From Eretmocerus hayati (taxonomy: Eukaryota > Arthropoda > Insecta > Hymenoptera > Aphelinidae), in assembly GCA_029851415.1 (NCBI GenBank), contig CM056744.1, positions 97,249,338 through 97,313,337 of the forward strand: 64,000 nucleotides of DNA. Reading direction: 5' to 3'. The notes under the pieces were generated by a model. The model had not been told where the DNA came from. It made no database searches and saw only the letters and a list, made by a program, of their open reading frames with translations. The position numbers and the translations under genes are program-made. Numbering within the stretch: position 1 is the stretch's first letter; every line of letters starts with the position of its first letter. This document shows positions 14,101 through 26,234 of the stretch, one piece after another.

Positions 14101-14197
14101 TTTCGATTGTGATTTCAATACGAGTTTGATATGAAGAATCTCAACCGGTGGTTTTTTTATTCTTCTTTATTACGCGTGCAATAAAATAAATCGGTGA
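11169..14197. other. AT-rich intergenic DNA
   Basis: Contains the 3' UTR of the ThrRS gene (AATAAA-like words near 11680) and then about 2.5 kb with no recognisable gene. A site at 13983/13984 could be a splice acceptor for a last exon of the minus-strand cortactin-binding gene (see that entry). Open frames here are short and AT-biased. Confidence 0.4.
12485..12526. repeat. Short palindrome
   Basis: ATTAACTCGACCGATTCA is followed after six bases by TGAATCGATCGAGTTAAT, an 18-bp inverted repeat with one mismatch. It could form a hairpin in either strand. No function can be assigned. Confidence 0.7.
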
Positions 14198-15064
14198 CAG
14201 GGTGTCTACCGGATTTTTTGCAGGGCAGTAAAGGACTTTTTAAGGACCTTTTAAGGACTAACATCAATCATTTTAAGGACCAAAATGGATCATTTTGAGG
14301 AGTGGGTTTCAAGTAAGCAATTTTTTCAGAGTTCAAATGAAATTTCGATTGTAACATTTTCAATGCAGATGTCGATCTAACAGTCATAGTATCAACTAAT
14401 CAGCACAAAAATCTTGATAATTATTGCCGAATAGGAAGAAATCAGAGTCAGATTTCTGGCTGTAAACTTTTTGTTGAAAAATCACCTGGTCAACAAAAAA
14501 AAGGAGAAAATGTATTCGTCTTTATGGCAATATTGGTAATAATCATTCAATGATTGAGGTTTCTCAAAAAACCGCTGAGGGCGATGTAGTGATTGAAAAT
14601 TGAAGCTGTCTCTCAATTTTAGAAATGTTGCAGTCAGGATGTATTGAACGAATCAAGTATTCCATGTTTTTCGCCACTGAGAGCTAATTTGAGCGGATGT
14701 GCTGATAATGACATAGTTTGTTAATGAATTACTCCAATTCTAACCGTGTACCTTTAAGGCTCCTTCAAAGAAATTTTGCTAATTAGAGAGCCCCGCCTTG
14801 AAGGTACATGGTTCGAATCGGAGTAAAGTAATATCAAACTATGTCATAATCAGCATAACTATCAGCTGATTGAATTAGCTCTCGTTGGCCAAGTTCATGG
14901 AATACATGATTTTAGACGGGCATCCGCGCAGATTGGAATTGAAGGGAATCAGCTTTTGCACACAAATCTCGAAACTTTAAGGACCAAGCTCCGCAATTCA
15001 GGACCTTTTAAGGATAAAGACTTTTTAAGGACTTTAAGGACTTTAAGGACCGGTGGATACCCTG
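14198..15064. mobile_element. hAT-like non-autonomous element (867 bp)
   Basis: The ends are CAGGGTGTCTACCGG and its near-inverse CCGGTGGATACCCTG, terminal inverted repeats of the hAT type. Next to each end lie several copies of TTAAGGAC/AAGGACTTT in the same subterminal positions. Inside is a second, longer inverted repeat: GACATAGTTTG...GTACCTT near 14708-14758 pairs with AAGGTACATGG...CAAACTATGTC near 14799-14845, and the pairing extends outward (GTATTCCATG near 14658 with CATGGAATAC near 14896). There is no transposase. A clear 8-bp target-site duplication was not found. Confidence 0.7.
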
Positions 15065-15429
15065 AATGTAACATTTATCGAATTGTTTCATATCAAAGCA
15101 TTGATTAATAGGTTCCTCTTACTTTTTGAAAATTTTCATGAAATCTTTACGGGAAATGGGGCCTATCGGGGTTCGTGAAAATATTTGGAGACCTAATTTT
15201 TGTGATATTTGATTTCTCTATGTGAAAAGGTGGGTTATTTGCAGTTCTTAGATTCTGAACTAGAATATTTTCCCAAGATAAATCACATCAACCTACTTCT
15301 TACAAGCCTCAACAGTATCACGATTTTTCAAGAAAAAATTATTACTTTTTTAAAAGAACTTCAGGCGAGAGTTCGGTCATCAATTACAGCTTGCAGAGCT
15401 TTACTTCCACTCAGCTTCTCACACTACTT

Positions 15430-16125
15430 TGAAAAGTCGGGAAAGTCGAAGGTTAAACAACATGAAAAATCCTCCGCGACCAATTTTCATCAAGTACCCT
15501 CGTGGTCATTTTTCCGAAAGAATCAAAACCATCCGCCGATGGAATTTGAGGTGAAGTCAGTTTTTCGAGTTTGTTCGCCTGTTTCGCAGTTTTTCCTTAA
15601 TTACTCGGCACGAATGACTTATACCGAAAAATGTGTAGAACAGTTTTTTGTAGGATTTCAAAAGATCTTCAAATGATATGCTCATATTTATCAAAACATT
15701 GCGGATCCATCCCAGGTAGTTATAGAAACTTTAAGGAAAAATGCAAGGGATTGATAAATTTCTGCGATGTTTTTCATTCATCTGAGGATCTCACAGCAGT
15801 GGCTCCTTGTTTTTGGATAACTAAGAGCACACGATCTTGGAGATCTTCAAAAAATCTACAAAAAAGTATCCCACGACATTTTTGATAAAATTCCCACCTT
15901 CCGACTTTTTACGGGAAAACTAGCGAGAAGACAGAAAACCGTGAAAAATACGAATATTTATACATATCATTTGTGATGGAAAACTCGAGAAATTGACTTT
16001 ATTTCAAATCCCACCCATGGATGATTTTAATCTTTCTTCAAAATTTCCGTGAGGGTCCCTAGGAATTAGTCGCGTAGGGAATTCTTCATGTTGTTTAACC
16101 TTCGATTTTCCCGACTCTCAGTGTA
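15430..16125. repeat. Foldback repeat family A, copy 1
   Basis: The left arm (GGTTAAACAACATGAA near 15450, then AAGAATCAAAACCATCC near 15520 and GTCAGTTTTTCGAG near 15558) is repeated as a diverged inverse on the right (TTCATGTTGTTTAACC near 16086). The left arm shares AAGAATCAAAAYCRTYCGYCG and AARTCAGTTTTTCGA with the copy at 28790-29560, so this is a dispersed family. The 155-codon open frame at 15209-15676 runs through the left arm and is not a recognisable gene. Confidence 0.65.
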
Positions 16126-16757
16126 CCAGTTTAGGATAAAGTAATCAATTTCTGCAAGAGTCGCGGAGATCGTGGTTCTCGACGAAAAATGAATTTGTTA
16201 CTCTGCAAAAAAGTTAATGAGAAAATCAAAATGTTGTCCAGAATAATCATCAGGAATGCGTCAGAAGTCCTGTACATGTTCAATCAATTTTTCAAAGAGT
16301 AAATAGAGTTTTTGATACACTGTGCGTAAAAGTGTATTTTGAGCACAGTTGACGACATTTACTCACGAACTATCAATTATCGTTCGATACACGAGAATAA
16401 AACCTGTTTTTCGCATCTTAGTGATTATTCCGACTATCCACTCATATGCGAAAAAAGTTTTTACACCCTTGTAAGTAATGAATCGAAAAAATTAATCATT
16501 AGTTATTAATCGTAAGGGACATGAAATGGCAATGATTATTTGAGTTGAGACTTGAATGTAACATTCAATTCATTCTATACTCAGCTATCTCAAACTCCAG
16601 ATTTTCTCGCATCATACTCATTTGAGTCACCAATGATATTGAGATGACAACCTGATTTATCTAAATTTTGTAAATGATGCGTAAAAACATTGAATTTTCC
16701 CACTCGAAAAAATTTCTCCAACTCAACACAATCAAGGATGTAAATATATAAAAAATT

Positions 16758-19700
16758 TCATCTCACCTCGTCGTCAGCGTTAGCCACAGCAGCAGCCTGT
16801 TGCTGTTGACTTACAACCGCAGCAGTATTTGCAATCACAGTATTCTGTTTAACAAACTGTTTAACAGAATTAGATGAATTTGAATCTGACTGTTGCTCTG
16901 AGGCTCGCCTCAAAAAAGCTGCTGCAACCTCTTTTTTCGGTGGAACAACGGGTTTATTGGGTGGTACGGGTGGAGGTGCACCTCTTGCTAATGCAGCTGC
17001 TGCAGTTGTCACTGTTCCAGGAGTTACTGCAGTTGGTGTACTCGTTGCCAATTGACCTGGTTTTGGTGGTGTTGTAATTGTTGCTGGGGTGACGACGGGA
17101 GCTATTACAGGACGCTTTAGGAGGCCCTAAAAACAGAGCAGGATATTCGCGGTTTTTTAGGTGATTTGTTAAAGCCACGTTATAAGACGCTTTGGGGCTC
17201 TTTTAGTTTGAAATTTTTCAGCGTTCTGGTAGTTGTGAAAATCAAGCATGTTAGTATTGATGAACTATTTTAAAACTGTACGTCCAAGAAGTAGACCACG
17301 CCTTCGTATATCTCACGTCAGATTCTTATAGGAACAGACTATAAGACCATTGCAATGATAACATGATGGAAAGCTCCAAATTTGATCAATTTGTCTCGAA
17401 TTTGAATTAACAATAAGGAAATCTTGTAAGAGTCCGGAAAGCTAGACAGAAGGATGAAAACCATGAAAAATTTTGCGTATTCGTAAACTTTATTCAAATA
17501 TTTATCAGACATTATTCCGTCAATATTTCCTCGCACTCTTTCGAGTCCTATCTATCTATACTTTTTTTCAAAATTAGGCTCATCGCTCAATGAATTTTCC
17601 AAAAGTGCTCAATATGACAGTTTTTGGGATGGTTGAAGAGAAAAAAATTCATTATGAAGTGACGAGGGAGCTGATGTGAATTTAAATACATTTTGGTCCA
17701 ATTTGGCAGAATGACCTACATTTTTAAAAAAAATTTCAATCACTTTTGAAACTCAAGATGAACTCCTTACTATCTGAAAACTAGAGACATAGGGGCCCTC
17801 ATAATTCCAAATTAAATTGATAATTTTCATTCAATCAAGAATTTATTCCTATTCAGACTGGCTGCATATCCGCTCCCAAAACTATTGGGACATCTAATTC
17901 CTTTCATTAGAATACACATTTGGTTGTTTAATATGAATGCGAGATCAGGACATGAAAAGTATAAGTTATCTCATAATCACTCATATAAGGACTTCAATTT
18001 TTTTAGGAAAATCTGTTTGGTCGAAAATTCTTCAAAATTTTTTCGGAAATTTTCTACGTATCCAATTGCAGATCTAACAAATATCGGTTCCCCATATAGA
18101 GGACAAAATAAACGAAGTGATTAACTCGTCTCAGCATTACCAAATTCAGTCTCGCAGCGTTCCGTTGATCCGGTTCCGGGTCGTTCAAATAAAAGATAAT
18201 TCATGTCTCGAAAATTATAACCCACAACTGAAAGAACTAAATCTCAAAGATGAAACCCAGAGCCGCACGTGCAAATGCCCAACCGTTTCCGAGCTGCAGC
18301 TGATAACATTAACATTACGAGTACACCTATATATATATATATATCTTTTTTGAACATGGGCCCATATGAGCAATGTTAATGTCATATTGGGCATTTGCAA
18401 CTGCGGCACTAGGTTTTACTTTTTTGCGGTAAAAGGAAACTATCTCCAGAGTTTCAGCCAAATCCATGGCCCCCCAACCCCTGATGGGTGCTCCTCGTGA
18501 ATATGGTGTATATGGGCAATGTAAAAGTTATACTGGCACTACTGGGCAGTTATTTCTACAAGGAAAATCCGTACACCGTATTACTAAATTCAAGTGTTAG
18601 TCTATTCTGCCTTGTAAAGCAAGGTTGTAAATTATCCTTGATAGAAAAGTTTTTGGGGAAATGGTTATGAAAAAAAAAAAGAAAAAAAATACTACTGGGG
18701 TGAATGTGATAGTGTGGCATGCTATCTCCTTAAATTTCATTTTGATGACTTTCCATTGACGGGGGATGATCAACATAGAAACTTACCATCTCACATTTTT
18801 TGCAGCAACCTCTTGAGATCGAGGTTTTTTTCGAGGGATGAACATTCAAATGAACTCCACAGGTTCAATTGTGTATAATATTTTAATACAGAAATAAATC
18901 AAGTATAGATACATTCCAAAATAAATGTAATAGTGGCGTACATTAATAAAATACTATGATGTATAGAGTGCAGTAAGTAATATTTTTCAACATAAGCCTT
19001 GAGATAAGTGGCGCAGATTGTGCTATCATAATAGAGGTGCGAGTAAAATGCTTGCAGCAGAGCAAAATTTGTGTCGGTATAATAACAAATCATACATTAT
19101 GGGTCAAATAAAAGCAAGAAGAGAAGCATCTACAGCCGAAAGGATAACAGATGGATAGAGACTGAATCATGCACATAATGAAATAATCTATCATAAGCAA
19201 AATTCATCGTACTCAGAGTACTGTGGATGAATTTCAATAGTCCATCCAAACTGTATGGGAATGATTATTGCCATAGCTCCAGTAAAAGCTAAAATTTCCG
19301 TCATATAGAGAACTTGTATAATTATTGGCACACAATATAATCCTGACAGTTCTTTGTATGCTACGATGCTTCAGGAATCCGAACCAGGTCGGATTTATAG
19401 TTTTGGCAAGTGATTGCCAATTTCATAACCAGTTACTATGAGTTTTACGAAACTCAACTATGTATATTGCTATTATTGAAAATTCATCAACAGCTCCGGT
19501 AGATTCATCACTCTTATCAATTCTTATAACTTCGTTTGGAATCAATTTGACATGTGTAGCCTAATATCACTTAGAAATATTCATCATCTCTTGATGCTTC
19601 TACTGCTGAGACTAGATGAGCATTATCACCTAACAGTAAACATACATGTAAATATACAAATATAGATCGAGCTCAATAACTATGAAAATTTCAGATGAAA

Positions 19701-22700
19701 TTCATTGTTATCCATCTTTAAACTAGAATACTATAATAGTGTGAATTATGCATGAAAAATTGAATAATTTTTATACAAGTAAAATATCGCTCATTTGAAA
19801 AATATTCAGATAATTTTATATTTTCTCACGTCAAACAGAATGATATTTCGACAATTTCAATAAAAAGAGTCTGATTCCTTGAACGACTGCTTCAGAATTT
19901 CAAGAAAGATGAGAAAGTCTGCGGTTGATTAACTCTAATAATGTCGTAATACAATTGTATTCTAATATTTCTAGACCTGATGTACTTTGAATCTGTGATT
20001 GATTTATCATTGAGTATGATGCACTGGAAGAATATTGATCACACAAAAGGATATTTTTCAGACGAAATACTTTCGTCCGCGCAATCTGTACAAATTATAC
20101 TATAAATGAAAGCAACCACGCTTGAATCAGTTTACACTCTCCAAATGGAGCATCTGAAATGAAAGTTAATCTTCGCAACCTATGCTTCAGTAAAATTCCC
20201 GAATTTCAGAGTGTTTTGTTGATTTACCAAATATCGATGAATATAGCTCAGAATTTGAATAAAAAATTTTAAAAAGGTCGATTACACAAATAGTCGAGCG
20301 TAATTGCAGTAAATTATCATCTGTTTTAAAAATCTCGAAGGTGAAGGTAGATATTTATCAACACGAACAAATTAAAACTTCTTCCATCAAAATGAATTGG
20401 AAACTTTGCGGTCAAACAGATGTTTTCCCAGTGAAATATTAGATGTATCATTATTATGCTAGAAAAATATGTAGAATTTTTTTAATCCTGATCCCGAAAA
20501 AATCTAATTCCACAAGATGTACTCAAGATATATAGATAGAAAATTCAGCCTCGTCAAATTATATTCTCTACTAGTTCCTATATGTACAATTGATCATACT
20601 ATTCCCTTTCAGACCAGAGCACTTCGAGCAGTACTCACTTTCACTAAGATAGAAAAATCATTTTGTGAAAATAAGTACTAGTTACAGATTTCTACAAAAA
20701 ATGTCATCAGGTTGACAAAAGTTTTGGAAAGATTCGGATAATTAAATAAGCGTTGAGTGGCTAGGAAGATAAGGATATGTTACCTGTGTAACAGGTGCCG
20801 GATCTTGCGAAGCTGTTGCCGCGTTTTCAGTAGTGCTTGTGCCAAAAGAAGCACCACGCAAGGCTTGTCCTGGTGTCACAGATCTGGCTATACCTGTAGC
20901 TAGGAACAAGACAAAATAGCTCTCAAACTCACTCTCTGCTGTAGTAAGACCTATGAGAAAAAAAAAACACATAATGTAGAAGTGAAAAAAACTCACTCGG
21001 ACCACTGACAGGAACGCTAGAAACTGTTGCTGTTGGCTGCACAACTTTACTGCTAACCATTGGCGTACCAGCGCCTAAGACTGCACCTTTCACTATGGAA
21101 TATGAGTGTTATTAAAAATAGAGATTTAATACGATTGATAATATGTATGTTCATTAAATACAGATGAGTTTTTTAATAAAATTCTTACCTGTGGCGGGAG
21201 CTGTCACTGCATTGGCTGCGTTCCTTAGTGTCGGCATTGCTGTGAGATTTGCAGGTTTTGCTGGTGGAGGAGGTGGTCCTCCCAAACCTACTTTTCCTCC
21301 AATACCACGCAATTGCTGATCTTTCAAAATTTCAAGCTCTGCTTTTAGCTTCTCCAATTCAGCTTGCTGCTCCATTATTCTTTTGTCTTTGCTAGCTATA
21401 GTTTGACGTGATTGTGAACGTTCTATTTCAAACTGTGCCTGCTGTTTTTCTACTTCAGCTTCCATGAGTAACGACTTTTTACTTTCCTCTTCAAGTCCTT
21501 CCGCTATCGAATCTGTACGGATCTGTATCAAATAAAATTTGAAAGGTCAATCTCTTGACAAATTGCAAAATTCACTTAATCATTAATTTCGTTTGAACTG
21601 TAACATTTTAAACCGAACAAAACGAGAGAGCATTGAGTCTCATACATCAAAATCGTAAGTCAAATAACGTCTTACGGATCGAAAAGTGCATGTTTTTCTA
21701 TTCATGTGCTGACAAGATCACGCAAGGGCTAACTTCACGAATCACGCACACTGTTCGCTATTCTGGCTCATACAGAAAAACATGGCTTCGTTGCAGTTGG
21801 AGAAAGATTGACCAAATTGTCTGACATTCATATATCATTAGTGCATGAAATTTCTCGATCACGCGTACAAGAATTTTAAAGTACCTAAACGTTTCCATGG
21901 CTTACGGGACCGGAAACAAAATCAGATGTCTAAATTTTGGTCTTCAACAACTGCAGATTAGCATGAAAATAATTTGGTGTGAGATCGCAACAGTTTAAAT
22001 CAAGTATCCTCGTAAATCCATGAAAGTATTTTCCTTTTTCTCATCAATATTTCGTGAGAGAAACAGATATTCTAACTACTAACCTTCTCTTCACTAAGTA
22101 TTTGAGCCAAATCTTCGGATCTTTTTCGTTCTTCGATATATTTCATTATAATTTTTTTCCTCTCTGCTAAGAGTACAAGAACGATCTGTTTGTGGCGATT
22201 CTTTTCTTCTTCTAATACATCATTTATCCTTTGAACTTCACCCTCCAAGCGTTTTTTCTCCATCTTTTCCATTTCTAATTCTTTCCTCAGTCTAGTTCTT
22301 TCTTTTTCCAAACCATATGTTATATCATCGCCTTGAGCCGTATCATGCTCATGTTTCTGTTTCTCTTCTTCTAACTCTCTGATTACCTGGAAAAATTGTC
22401 GATTCACAAGTTTTGAGACGCGTGAGGATGAATTCTCGAAATTATACAAATCTGCTTCATCATTAAACAATTCACATCAAAACCGTTTTCTAGAATTAGA
22501 AGAACACAATAAATATCGGAAACTTGAGCCAATGATATCAACATGGCTGGGTCCTTATCATCTTCGTCGTCTTGTGCCCGAGAAATCGGATAAGCGAATC
22601 GAAATTTCAACAATGCTGAGCAAAGTAGAAATTATTACAGAACATTCTGAATAGTACTTATTTATTATAAGTGTGGTAGTGATTCCATTTGTGAGATTAT

Positions 22701-24180
22701 AAATTCGTGAACAATAACTCATGAGAGGAAGAGTACAGAATACATCTAGTTTGACCATCATTTGTGTGGAAACTAATTAATCAAATACTCACCGTACGAT
22801 GCCTAAACTCTGCAGCTTTCAGAATTTGTGCCATATGACTCTTCATATTTCTCTGTCGTGCAACAAGAGCCTCCAGAGCAGCACCTACATTGTCCGATGG
22901 GCTACTCTGTGAAGTAGGAGAACTACTTATTAAGACTACATCTCTAGCTAGAGCTGCATGAGGATCTGAAGTTCCACTTCTATATCTTGAGTTTAGAAGA
23001 TGCTTCATTTTTTCTGACTGTAAAAGAAGGATACATCAAGTTTGAGGAGTTTAGTAAGTTAGATTATGTTTGTTAAATTCTTCACATGGATACCGCAAGA
23101 AGTTTACCTTTAGTGCAGCGATGACAACATCACGAGCTTGCAGTTCACCTTCTAAATAACCGAGCAACTTCAATAAATCTGTTTTACATAACTCCATCTT
23201 TGGGTTTCGCTGTGAAAGAGATAACTTCTTATTTTGGCTATCCATAAGAGGAGTGAAATTCAGAGTAAGAAACCAGTAAGATGCTCTAATGAAGATGCGT
23301 TCTCACTGATGCATGTCAAGTTAGCACTACTCTCGAGCTTGTTTATATGCTGAGTCATGAATAAATTTGAGAACTACTTTGCTAATTCTCAATTAAGTGT
23401 GAATGTCTGACAGCATTATTGTTACACACTTTGACATCTAGTACTAATGGTGATAATTTAAAGCTATATTATGACGGTTTATGACATTCGCTTTTGAGAC
23501 TCTGCAATGACAATGGAAAAATATGTTTTCCATTGACAAAAGCCACGGCTTATACACCACTCTGCTAGTAAATGAAGATAGTTTAGTACATTACTCAAAA
23601 CAAGTCAGAGTATACTAAAATGTATGCATATGTCTTGCTTTTAAATTGAAATGTGGGAATAAGCCAGAGTGAGTTACTAATGGCGAAACACTGTGGGAAA
23701 CATACACAAAGGTAAATACATGTGTAAAAACCCACAAAAGTCTTGATTAGATTAGAATAACTTAAAATGGCAAAGAGCTTATGGCTATGCCCATTCGGTA
23801 AATTGATATTTTGAGAGTAGAAAGAGCAAGCCTTCAAGAAAGAATCTAGCAATTTGTCAGAATGGCAGATGATACATTACAAAAGTAAGGAGAGACAAAG
23901 AAAAGGTGGATCTTTCAATATCCATCTTATTCAACTAACAATTCCTTATAGAACCCTTAAATGGGGACCATCTTGAAGCAAAAGTGTCAAAACCATGCAT
24001 ATAAACAAATGAAAATAAACTTTGACAGCCAAGAGCCTCTTATTCATTACTTACCTTTAATGTGCTAGAGGAGCTCTTGTCCAAGGGTTCAAAATTATTA
24101 CCCTGAGCCTGCTGAGTAAACAGAGTACTATTGGGCTGCAGCTGGGGTGGCCCATTGGCCGCTCCACCCTGGCTAGCCAT
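16758..24180 (-). CDS. Cortactin-binding protein 2 / CTTNBP2NL-like
   Basis: Exons in transcript order: 24055-24180, 23108-23209, 22793-23017, 22084-22386, 21189-21522, 20997-21092, optional 20933-20950 (18 nt), 20784-20899, 16758-17126; about 556 residues (562 with the microexon). The N-terminus carries the CortBP2 signature: DLLKLLGYLEGELQARDVVI, then EFRHRT-VIRELEEEKQKHEHDTAQGDD and a long Glu/Lys/Arg coiled coil through the fifth exon. Pro/Ala/Thr-rich segments follow (GGPPPPPAKPANL; APPPVPPNKPVVPPKK). Family members bind cortactin, act on actin and associate with STRIPAK complexes. The last exon ends DDEVR-stop, but GAG|GTGAGA there could be a donor; the acceptor at 13984 would then add only a four-residue tail, VKSR. 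The 5' end before residue 1 is untranslated. Confidence 0.85.
18260..18409. repeat. Foldback repeat family B, copy 1 (intronic)
   Basis: GCCGCA..GCAAATGCCCAA at 18262-18282 pairs with TTGGGCATTTGC..TGCGGC near 18388-18407, and AACATTAACATTA pairs with AATGTTAATGT. The loop has (TA)n, then CTTTTTTGAACATGGGCCCATATGAGCAATG. The same centre (TATATATC, CTTTTT, CATGGGCC, ATATGGGCAATGCTAATGTCATA) occurs in the hairpin at 53631-53970. It lies in the last intron of the cortactin-binding gene. Confidence 0.65.
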
Positions 24181-25517
24181 ATCAGCTACTGCTCCAGGTG
24201 ACAATGACGTTTACACAATTTTTACACTCCCTAACAGCGTTTTTTTCAATACAAAATCATAAACTCAACATTCATTACGATTCTTTAAAAGATGACAGGG
24301 GTAAACCGCACCCCCTGGATCGGTTGCTGTGGTCCATCGGCTCATTTTTGATCTATCTGTGAGTATGTTTATACAAGTTTCTCGGGGCGGAGGGACGCTT
24401 CTGCTCCGGGTGTCTTTTGGCTGCGAAGCGCTAAAAGTGCATGCTGCTGCTATGATGAGTCTCGGTTGGCTTCTCGCGAATTCGCGATGACGATGATGAT
24501 AGATTCTGCAAAAACCTCATTTTCGAGGTGTGAATTCGCGGGTGGTTACTGATCTCTGTCAATTCGCTCAAAAGAATCACTGAATACGACACCACGGATC
24601 TATCTTTCTTCCAGGATTATACTAACCAGCACTGATGAAAAGGGCTGGCTGGAACTGAAAAGCTGTGTTTGTGTGTTTGGAGATCGCGCGTGCGCCTCGT
24701 TTTGACTTTCTCTCATCTCTGCTTCACCCACGTTCGTCGTTCATTGCACCCGCATCAAAAGGTAGATGAGTTGCACATACAGATCTGTATGGAAAGGCTT
24801 TGTGCCGTCATTGTCCCCTTCTTTTATGCAATGTGCTTAGAGTTTAATGATCAAATAAATGAAAATATGGTGAACGAAAAAAAATTTGAGCCAGCGAACA
24901 GAGAAAAGCGAGTCAAAAATTCTTCCAAGACGTACAACTATTTTGTGCTTGATCTGTTATAGAATTGATTCTCAATTTTTTCTCTGAATAATTGATATAA
25001 ATGTATCTGTGTCATCCTATTGTGTTGTTGATCCATGAGTCCCTAAAGTGCACTGTTCTGCATAATTACCTTATTGAAACGAGGATTAAAAAATGGATTC
25101 CTAATAAATGTATTAAAAATGACTTTATTTGTCAAAAGTCATCGGTGTTACAATGAGAATGATGCCTGACCAACAAGTAATTAATACTCCAATCAGAATA
25201 TATGAAAATTTGTTAAACCATTGGCATATATTGAGAGAATTGTAGAGGGAGTATTATTTGTCTGTGATGGAATTTCAGCATACACCAATGAATCTTGTGA
25301 ATATTAAGTATTCGTGATCCGAGATTCTAGTTGATCTTATACTCTAAATTCATGAAAAGTATTTGACAATAAATTCAATAATTTACTCTCAAAAATTAAT
25401 CAAGAACCTTGCCAGAACACTTGTGAAATCAGACAGCCGAATAGCTTTTTGACGAATGGGTAACAAATCTGCTTTACTACACTACTTACAAAACAATACA
25501 ACAGCATATCAAGTACA
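24181..25517. other. Upstream region of the cortactin-binding gene and spacer
   Basis: 24181-24700 is less AT-rich than its surroundings and lies just upstream of the minus-strand start codon, so it likely holds its 5' UTR and promoter. The rest to 25517 holds no recognisable gene. A 97-codon frame at 24669-24962 (+) has no familiar features. Confidence 0.4.
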
Positions 25518-26013
25518 TTAGTCGTTAGACATTGAATCATCAGAAGTTGAAGATATTCTCATTCGTTTAGGAGAGGATATTAGACCTAGGAGTATACAGT
25601 CTGCCTCTAATAGTGTTACATCTTTGGTGGCTCCTAAAAATCTTGTAGACAGTTCCAGACTCTTTATTTTCAATCGTACTTTGGCTCCACGAACATAGTC
25701 ACTGTAACAAAGTAATTCCATTCATTGTCTACCCATTTTAGGATTTTTGTATGAAACTCAAGATGCGGTACCTGTCATATTTAACTGGTCTTGGACAAAC
25801 ACAGTGGAATTTCCAACCAAAATCTATGTACAGATCATTGTTGATGACTTCAAAAATTTTTCCTACAACAATTTTATTTTCAGGATCACCCAACTGAAAA
25901 CCACGAAAATATGATCAGAATTGGATAATAAAATTCATTTCAAATCACATTCTTACATGCATCAGTTTTGAGTGTCTCAGTAAGGTAGCAAATGATCTTC
26001 CAGTATTTGCCAT
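25518..26013 (-). CDS. mRpS28: Mitochondrial small-subunit ribosomal protein S28 (bS1m)
   Basis: Three exons: 25957-26013, 25772-25893, 25518-25701; all junctions GT/AG and in phase; 120 residues. The core [32 protein letters not shown], and [19 protein letters not shown] with [10 protein letters not shown] matches MRPS28 of animals, a component of the mitoribosomal small subunit with an S1-like fold. It is shorter than the human precursor (187 residues), mainly at the N-terminus. The start at 26013 gives a 19-residue first exon with basic and hydrophobic residues, a plausible but short import signal. An upstream in-frame start was not found. A foldback element lies about 220 bp upstream. Confidence 0.9.
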
Positions 26014-26234
26014 TTTTGTCTACAGGCCAACTATTTCTTCAGCACTTTTCTGCACTACAGAGGTCAAGATCCTTATTGAAAAGCATCTGAAATTCGTTTT
26101 ACAAAACTCAAGTTGCGACAATCCAATTGACTTTGTTTGCATCGGCGTATCTAACCTCTTTCGATACTTTTTTCGGCAGCGGCTCTTTTCTTTCGGCTGT
26201 CTGCTGGCATAATATATATATATATTATACACTA

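Noticed and set aside
14190..15072. 8-bp target-site duplication around the hAT-like element
   Set aside because: The bases flanking the two ends (ATCGGTGA and AATGTAAC) do not match well enough.
15209..15676. 155-codon + strand frame
   Set aside because: It runs through the left arm of a foldback repeat and shows no family resemblance.
22404..22613. Acidic frame (RAQDDEDDKDPAMLI) between exons of the cortactin-binding gene
   Set aside because: The flanking exons join in phase without it and match the family; it has no good splice sites in the needed phase.
24669..24962. 97-codon + strand frame upstream of the cortactin-binding gene
   Set aside because: No motif, no codon bias, no splice context; likely chance.
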